From assembly GCA_048615375.1 (NCBI GenBank), contig JBMCLJ010000009.1:1-25429 (forward strand): DNA of 25,429 nt, given 5' to 3'. Made by a program: the position numbers and the translations under genes. Each line of letters starts with the position of its first letter. Positions within the stretch are counted from its first letter, which is position 1. A model generated the notes under the pieces. The model saw only the letters and a list, made by a program, of their open reading frames with translations, made no database searches and had not been told where the DNA came from. Positions 25,261 to 25,429 of this stretch are shown one piece after another. This DNA is from JBMCLJ01 sp048615375 (GTDB lineage Bacteria; Patescibacteriota; Dojkabacteria; JAOAGR01).

Positions 25261-25428
25261 CTATCTTTGGACAGTTGCAAAAAAAGTCTCAAGATATTTC
25301 ACCATATGGGCAAAATGATAGCTTTTACAGGTAAGCGTCATCGCTTGTTTTCTATTGTCAGGAAGTTTCCCAGAACTATAGATAAACCTACTCAAAAATA
25401 CTGTACTCAAACTTTTTCGTAAGCAGAA
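25261..25428 (-). CDS. Possible C-terminal end of a gene cut by the window edge
   Basis: One minus-strand frame is open from the window edge for 55 codons to TAG (25261-25263). The encoded tail contains SSGKLPDNRKQAM and HFAHMVKYLETFFATVQR. A minus-strand terminator follows 24 bases after the stop, supporting a real transcript ending here. The length is too short to be sure, and I recognise no family. Confidence 0.35.
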   Translation of the reverse strand, partial: FCLRKSLSTVFLSRFIYSSGKLPDNRKQAMTLTCKSYHFAHMVKYLETFFATVQR

Positions 25429-25429
25429 T

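Noticed and set aside
1..25429. tRNA, rRNA, CRISPR arrays and insertion sequences
   Set aside because: By eye I found no T-arm consensus, no regularly spaced direct repeats with spacers and no transposase. A tRNAscan or Infernal search would be needed to exclude atypical RNAs.

Overview
The window looks like a chromosomal segment from a small-genome, wall-less-divergent bacterium of the candidate phyla radiation (Patescibacteria). The reasons are indirect: every gene is uninterrupted, the sequence is AT-rich, housekeeping genes (cca, pcrA, secA) are interspersed with large repeat-rich surface proteins of no known family, SecA carries a very long lysine-rich extension, and starts lack Shine-Dalgarno sequences while -10-like hexamers sit just upstream of several of them. 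TGA is used as a stop (for example at 12382-12384 and 20683-20685), which argues against the recoded Gracilibacteria/Absconditabacteria code. I cannot fix the lineage further from this sequence alone.

Left third (1-9350, + strand): a Cys-rich, membrane-anchored surface protein; the tRNA CCA-adding enzyme with an HD domain; then a roughly 1800-residue surface protein built from a signal peptide, an acidic stretch, a parallel beta-helix, several Ig/Fn3-like modules, an acidic stalk and a C-terminal membrane anchor. It ends in a clear intrinsic terminator.

Middle (9350-16572): a PcrA/UvrD helicase, a DUF4352-like membrane-anchored protein, the decayed 3' end of a second surface protein, a minus-strand surface protein ending in an LPETK sorting-like signal, a 428-base gene-free gap with a purine-rich island, a Bax-inhibitor-1 family membrane protein, a minus-strand regulator with an OmpR-like winged helix, and an Mpg/AAG-type DNA glycosylase transcribed divergently from that regulator.

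Right part (16565-25429, minus strand): a small RNase D-like exonuclease one base behind secA, secA itself with its own good promoter, a gene-free region with long-range inverted repeats, and two tandem paralogous genes that each fuse an ECF-type sigma factor to one transmembrane helix and a large ectodomain. Each sigma gene has inverted repeats immediately ahead of its start. A minus-strand terminator and a possible partial reading frame close the window.

The most unusual content is the pair of membrane-tethered sigma factors. No separate anti-sigma gene is present, and the transmembrane segment is more conserved between the paralogs than the ectodomain. One economical reading (inference) is that envelope signals are passed by these one-piece sigma factors, with surface-protein genes among possible targets.
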